Assembly (NCBI GenBank): GCA_035630295.1 | Contig: DASQKY010000052.1 | Location: forward strand, 1 to 64,000 | Source: Acidimicrobiales bacterium | GTDB lineage: Bacteria; Actinomycetota; Acidimicrobiia; Acidimicrobiales; Iamiaceae | Direction of reading: 5' to 3' | Length of the DNA stretch: 64,000 nucleotides | Shown here: one piece after another, positions 60,027 through 64,000 of the stretch | Layout: each line of letters opens with the position of its first letter | Numbering within the stretch: the first letter of the stretch is position 1 | Notes under the pieces: model-generated | Databases searched by the model: none | The model's input: the letters and a program-made list of their open reading frames with translations, nothing else | What the model was told of the DNA's origin: nothing | Made by a program: the position numbers and the translations under genes

Positions 60027-60782
60027 TCAGGGCAGGACGGTGACCTGGGCCAGGTCGGTGACCACGGCGGTGGCCCCGGCGGCCAGGAGGGCCTCGGGGC
60101 TGTCGTGGCGGGCTACGCCGATGACCAGGCCGAAGCCGCCGGCCGCCCCGGCGGCCACACCGGACACCGCGTCCTCGATCACCACCGAGGCCTCCGGCTC
60201 CGCGCCCAGGCGACGGGCGGCCTCCAGGAACGTGTCGGGGGCGGGCTTGCCGGCCAGGCCGTGGTCCTCGATGTCGAGGCCGTCGACCGCGGTGTCGAAG
60301 CGGTCGCCCAGGCCGGCGGCGGCCAGCACCTCGGCCCGGTTGCGGCTGGCGGAGACCACCGCGGTGGGCACCCCGGCGGCCCGCACCGCGTCGAGCACGG
60401 CCACGCTGGTGGGGAAGGTGGCCACCCCGACCTCGGCCAGGGCCGTGTGGAACAGGGCGTTCTTGGTGTTGGCCAGGGCCCAGGCCGTGGTCGTGCCCGG
60501 GGGGTCGGTGATGGCGCCCCGGGGCATGGCGATGCCCCGGTCGGCCAGCACCGCCTCCACCCCGTCGATGCGGGCCCGGCCGTCGACCAGGCGCCGGTAG
60601 TCGTCGGCCGAGAACGGGGTGTGGGGCCGGTCAGGGGCGAGGGTGGGCAGGGCCCCGTCGAACAGGCGGGCCCACGCCGCCCCGTGGACCGAGGCGGTGT
60701 CGGTCAGCACCCCGTCCATGTCGAACAGCACGGCCGCCACCACCCGGGTGTCGATCACCGCGCCGGCGTGGGTGGCGGTCAC
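60027..60782 (-). CDS. Beta-phosphoglucomutase-like HAD phosphatase family protein
   Basis: A 251-residue HAD-superfamily protein of the beta-phosphoglucomutase group: nucleophile motif DMDGVLTDT (D21, D23), a helical cap, VVSASRNR (motif II), GLAGKPAPDTFLEAARRL (motif III Lys) and VIEDAVSGVAAG (motif IV). It should turn beta-glucose-1-phosphate from the GH65 enzyme into glucose-6-phosphate. GTG 60782 overlaps the sufU stop (GTGA), which ties it to the Suf operon. Confidence 0.9.
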   Translation of the reverse strand: MTATHAGAVIDTRVVAAVLFDMDGVLTDTASVHGAAWARLFDGALPTLAPDRPHTPFSADDYRRLVDGRARIDGVEAVLADRGIAMPRGAITDPPGTTTAWALANTKNALFHTALAEVGVATFPTSVAVLDAVRAAGVPTAVVSASRNRAEVLAAAGLGDRFDTAVDGLDIEDHGLAGKPAPDTFLEAARRLGAEPEASVVIEDAVSGVAAGAAGGFGLVIGVARHDSPEALLAAGATAVVTDLAQVTVLP

Positions 60783-61258
60783 GCTCGGGCGGCGGCCTCG
60801 GTGATGGCCTGGGCCAGGGTGTTCCACGACAGGGTGGCGCACTTGATGCGGACCGGGAACTTCACCACGCCCTGCAGGGCCTCCAGGTCGCCCAGCTTCA
60901 CGCCCTCGGGGGCCTCGACCACGTCGGGGCCGGTGCCGCCGTCCAGGGTCGACTCGTGGATCGACATCATCGACTTGAAGGCGGTGGTCAGGTCGGCCAC
61001 CTCGGCCAGGGTCCTGCCCTTCACCGCGGCCGACATCATCGACGCCGAGGACTGGCTGATCGAGCAGCCCTGCCCGGCGATGCGGATGTCGGACACCACC
61101 TCCCCGTCGAGGCTGACGAAGACCACGATCTCGTCACCGCACAGCGGGTTGAACCCCTCGGTCCTGGTGGCCGGGGGCACCGGCAGCTCACCCCGGTTCC
61201 GGGGGCTGCGGTAGTGGTCGAGGATGATCTCCCGGTAGAGGTCTTCGAGTCCGGGCAT
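60779..61258 (-). CDS. sufU: SufU-type Fe-S assembly / zinc sulfurtransfer protein
   Basis: A 159-residue SufU: C40 and D42 in NPLCGDEI, C65 in GQGCSISQ, C140 in RIKCATLSW. These bind zinc and accept sulfur from SufS. The insert between the second and third Cys, typical of SufU rather than IscU, is present. Ordered sufC2-sufS-sufU, 37 bases after sufS. Confidence 0.96.
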   Translation of the reverse strand: MPGLEDLYREIILDHYRSPRNRGELPVPPATRTEGFNPLCGDEIVVFVSLDGEVVSDIRIAGQGCSISQSSASMMSAAVKGRTLAEVADLTTAFKSMMSIHESTLDGGTGPDVVEAPEGVKLGDLEALQGVVKFPVRIKCATLSWNTLAQAITEAAARA

Positions 61259-61295
61259 GAGCGGTCTCCGGCGAGGTGGATCAGCAGGGGGTGGA

Positions 61296-62650
61296 TCAGG
61301 GGGCGAAGAAGTCGGCCGCGGCGGCCAGGGCCTCGGCCAGGGCGTCGACGTCGTCGGTGTCGTTGTAAACGTAGAACGATGCCCGAGCGGTGGCCCCCAC
61401 GCCCAGCACCTTCATCAGGGGCTTGGCGCAGTGGTGCCCGGGGCGGACGCACACCGCGTGCTCGTCCATCACCTGGGCCAGGTCGTGGGGGTGGACCTCG
61501 TCGATGGCCAGGGACAGCACGCCCCCCCGCTGGGCCGGCTCGGAGGGCCCGTGGATGGTGAGGCGGTCGCCGACCCGCTCGGTCAGGGCCCGCAGGGCGT
61601 ACGCGGTCAGGCTCACCTCGTGGGCCCGCACCGCCTCCATGCCCAGGCCGTCGAGGTAGTCGACGGCGGCGTGGAGCCCGATGGCTTCGATGATGGGCGG
61701 GGTGCCGGCCTCGAAGCGGGCCGGGGGCGCGTCGGGGGTGAAGCCCTCCAGGTCGACGGTGAGGATCATCCCGCCCCCGCCCAGGAAGGGGGGCATGGCC
61801 TCCAGCAGCTCGGCCCGGGCCCACAGGACCCCGATGCCGGTGGGGCCCACCATCTTGTGGCCGCTGAAGGCCACGAAGTCGGCGCCCATGGCCACCACGT
61901 CGGCCGGCAGGTGGGGCACGTACTGGCAGGCGTCCACGCACACCAGGGCCCCAGCGGTGTGGGCGGCGTCGGCGATCTCCCGCACCGGGGTGAGGGTGCC
62001 CAGCACGTTGGACATGGCGGTGAGGCCGACCAGCTTGGCCCCGTCCAGCAGGCGGTCCAGGTCGGCCAGGTCGAGGAGGCCGTCGGGCCCCACCGGGATC
62101 CACCGGATCTCGAAGCCCTTCTCGGCCTGGAGCTGGAACCAGGGGACGATGTTGGAGTGGTGCTCCAGCTGGGTCAGCACCACCGCGTCGCCGGGGCCCA
62201 GGTTGGCCCGGCCCCAGGACCCGGCCACCAGGTTGAGGGCCTCGGTGGCGTTCTTGGTGAAGACGACCTCGTCCGCGCTCGGCGCCCCGATGAACCGGGC
62301 CACCGCGGCCCGGGCCGCCTCGTAGCGGCCGGTGGCCCGCTCGGCCAGGGCGTAGACACCGCGGTGGATGTTGGCGTAGTCGGTCTCGGCGAAGGCGGCC
62401 ATGGCCTCGATGACGGCCCGGGGCTTCTGGGCCGAGGCCGCCGAGTCCAGGAACACCAGGCGCCGGCCGCCGATCTCCTTGTCGAGGATGGGGAAGTCGC
62501 GGCGGATGGCGGCCACGTCGAGCACATCGCCCGCCCTGGCCGCCAGCGGCTCGACCGACGGCTCGGCCGCCGCCACCGACACCTCGGTGGCCTCGACGCC
62601 AGGCGGGAGCTCGCAGGCCACTTCCGGGTCACCGGCGGCGCCGACGCCGC

Positions 62651-62654
<4 letters not shown>
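61296..62654 (-). CDS. sufS: Cysteine desulfurase SufS
   Basis: A 452-residue group II cysteine desulfurase: FLDSAASAQKP, QLEHHSNIVPW, PLP Lys in FSGHKMVGPTG (K267) and the catalytic Cys in RPGHHCAKPLM. The first 45 residues are an extra Ala/Glu/Val-rich extension not found in most SufS. Start TTG 62654 gives a TTGA overlap with sufC2; a start nearer residue 46 would remove the extension. Confidence 0.94.
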
Positions 62655-63433
<779 letters not shown>

Positions 63434-63439
63434 GGCCCC

Positions 63440-63445
63440 AGGGTA
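63440..63445 (-). promoter_or_regulatory. -10 element of sufC2-sufS-sufU operon (leaderless)
   Basis: TACCCT on the minus strand, 6 bases before ATG 63433. Confidence 0.5.
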
Positions 63446-63467
63446 GGTCGTGGCCTCCGATTCGCAC

Positions 63468-63483
63468 TACCCGCGTAGGGGTA
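63468..63483. promoter_or_regulatory. Dyad at the -35 region of the sufC2 operon
   Basis: TACCC-GCGTAG-GGGTA, overlapped by a second dyad CTAC-CCGC-GTAG (63467-63478). It lies 22-38 bases upstream of the -10 element's end, a place for an iron or redox regulator. Confidence 0.4.
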
Positions 63484-63581
63484 ATGGGGGCCGGGCCGGG
63501 ACGCCACGAGGCCGACGCCGCTCGCTCCGGCCGCTGAACCAGGCCTGAAGAGGGCCGGTTGCCGGGCCGGGCGCGCCCTGC

Positions 63582-63587
63582 CAGGGT
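63582..63587 (+). promoter_or_regulatory. -10-like element of acyltransferase gene
   Basis: CAGGGT, 7 bases before GTG 63595; supports that start over ATG 63658. Confidence 0.35.
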
Positions 63588-63594
63588 TCCGGCC

Positions 63595-64000
63595 GTGGTC
63601 GAGCGGGAGCGGGACGCAGAGCCCTCCTCCGGCTCCCCGGACGCCGGGTCGCTGGCCATGGCGTCCCCCGACCCGTCCGGGGACGTACCCCCGGTGGCCG
63701 CCGCCGGCCCCCGCCGCATCGCGTACGAGCCCGGCCTCGACGGGCTGCGCGCCGTCGCCCTCCTGTCGATCTTCGTGGTCCACGCCGACGTGGGCTGGGC
63801 GCCCGGCGGGTTCCTGGCCGTCTCCACCTTCTTCACCCTGTCGGGCTTCCTGATCACGGCCCTGCTGGTCACCGAGCACGGCACCGACGGCCGGATCGGG
63901 CTGGGCGCCTTCTGGGCCCGACGAGCCCGGCGGTTGCTGCCGGCCTCCCTCTGCACCGCCCTCCTGATCGGGCTGGCCACCTTGGTGCTCGGCGATCCCG
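63595..64000 (+). CDS. Acyltransferase 3 family protein (OafA-like), N-terminal part
   Basis: Open to the window end: 135 residues visible. After a hydrophilic, Pro/Ser/Asp-rich start comes YEPGLDGLRAVALLSIFVVHAD, the conserved first helix of OafA/YrhL acyltransferases with its catalytic His in VVHAD, then FFTLSGFLITALLV and WARRARRLLPAS. Such integral membrane enzymes O-acylate surface glycans or lipids. The start is GTG 63595 or ATG 63658. Confidence 0.85.
   Translation, partial: MVERERDAEPSSGSPDAGSLAMASPDPSGDVPPVAAAGPRRIAYEPGLDGLRAVALLSIFVVHADVGWAPGGFLAVSTFFTLSGFLITALLVTEHGTDGRIGLGAFWARRARRLLPASLCTALLIGLATLVLGDP

Overview
High-GC window whose content points to an actinobacterium, most likely of the class Acidimicrobiia. 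The order recG / rsmD-coaD-SepIVA-like / DUF177-rpmF-plsX-acpP-rnc-mutM-smc is actinobacterial. So are the 33-residue AURKAIP1/COX24-type ribosomal protein, a DUF222-HNH (13E12-like) gene, F420/luciferase-type oxidoreductases, GTP-type PEP carboxykinase, SufU and a MhuD-like enzyme. The class is an inference from gene content. No CRISPR array, rRNA operon, insertion sequence or replication origin was seen, and no stretch over 300 bases lacks a gene.

Layout. 1-10937: 3' end of recG, a divergent crotonase/zinc-ribbon pair, then rRNA methylation, CoA, septum, ribosome, lipid and chromosome genes (rsmD to smc). 10944-14590: leftward block with a frameshifted methyltransferase-MUG glycosylase fusion, a small protein, an SDR, a luciferase-like oxidoreductase, a 25-residue membrane peptide and the 33-residue ribosomal protein. 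14689-18399: tRNA-Gln, a short glmU, prs, rplY, pth. 18476-26013: DUF222-HNH gene behind a LexA-type box, then single genes for small-molecule metabolism (amidase, Dabb, two SDRs, thioesterase, LLM oxidoreductase, SCO6745 family). 26051-29482: GT-C-like membrane protein, a 42-codon InhA/FabI remnant, pyk, a small membrane ORF. 29479-35455: MoxR-DUF58-VWA operon leftward, two-component system with MhuD-like protein rightward. 35502-41590: RAM-domain protein, pckG, cold-shock-like protein, rpmB, fakA-like, DUF2332. 41628-45833: two tandem paralogous DNA methyltransferases and an unrecognised 343-residue protein. 45938-50789: HxlR regulator, cytoplasmic trypsin-like protein, PadR-ABC operon. 50864-63445: two Suf clusters (sufB ... 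sufD-Rieske-sufC rightward; sufC2-sufS-sufU leftward) around a pterin dehydratase, a secreted repeat protein and a GH65 phosphorylase / beta-phosphoglucomutase pair. 63595-64000: start of an acyltransferase-3 protein.

How genes are expressed. Two patterns recur. At least seventeen starts have a TANNNT hexamer 6-8 bases upstream and no room for a Shine-Dalgarno site, which predicts leaderless mRNAs. Fifteen neighbouring gene pairs overlap by the four bases NTGA (ATGA, GTGA, TTGA and probably CTGA), which predicts translational coupling. Convergent gene pairs usually meet at GC-rich hairpins without a U-tract.

The least explained locus is the paired methyltransferase island (41.6-45.8 kb): one copy has intact motif IV (TSPPY), the other a degenerate TAPPAF, both carry the same extra C-terminal domain, and an unknown protein follows.
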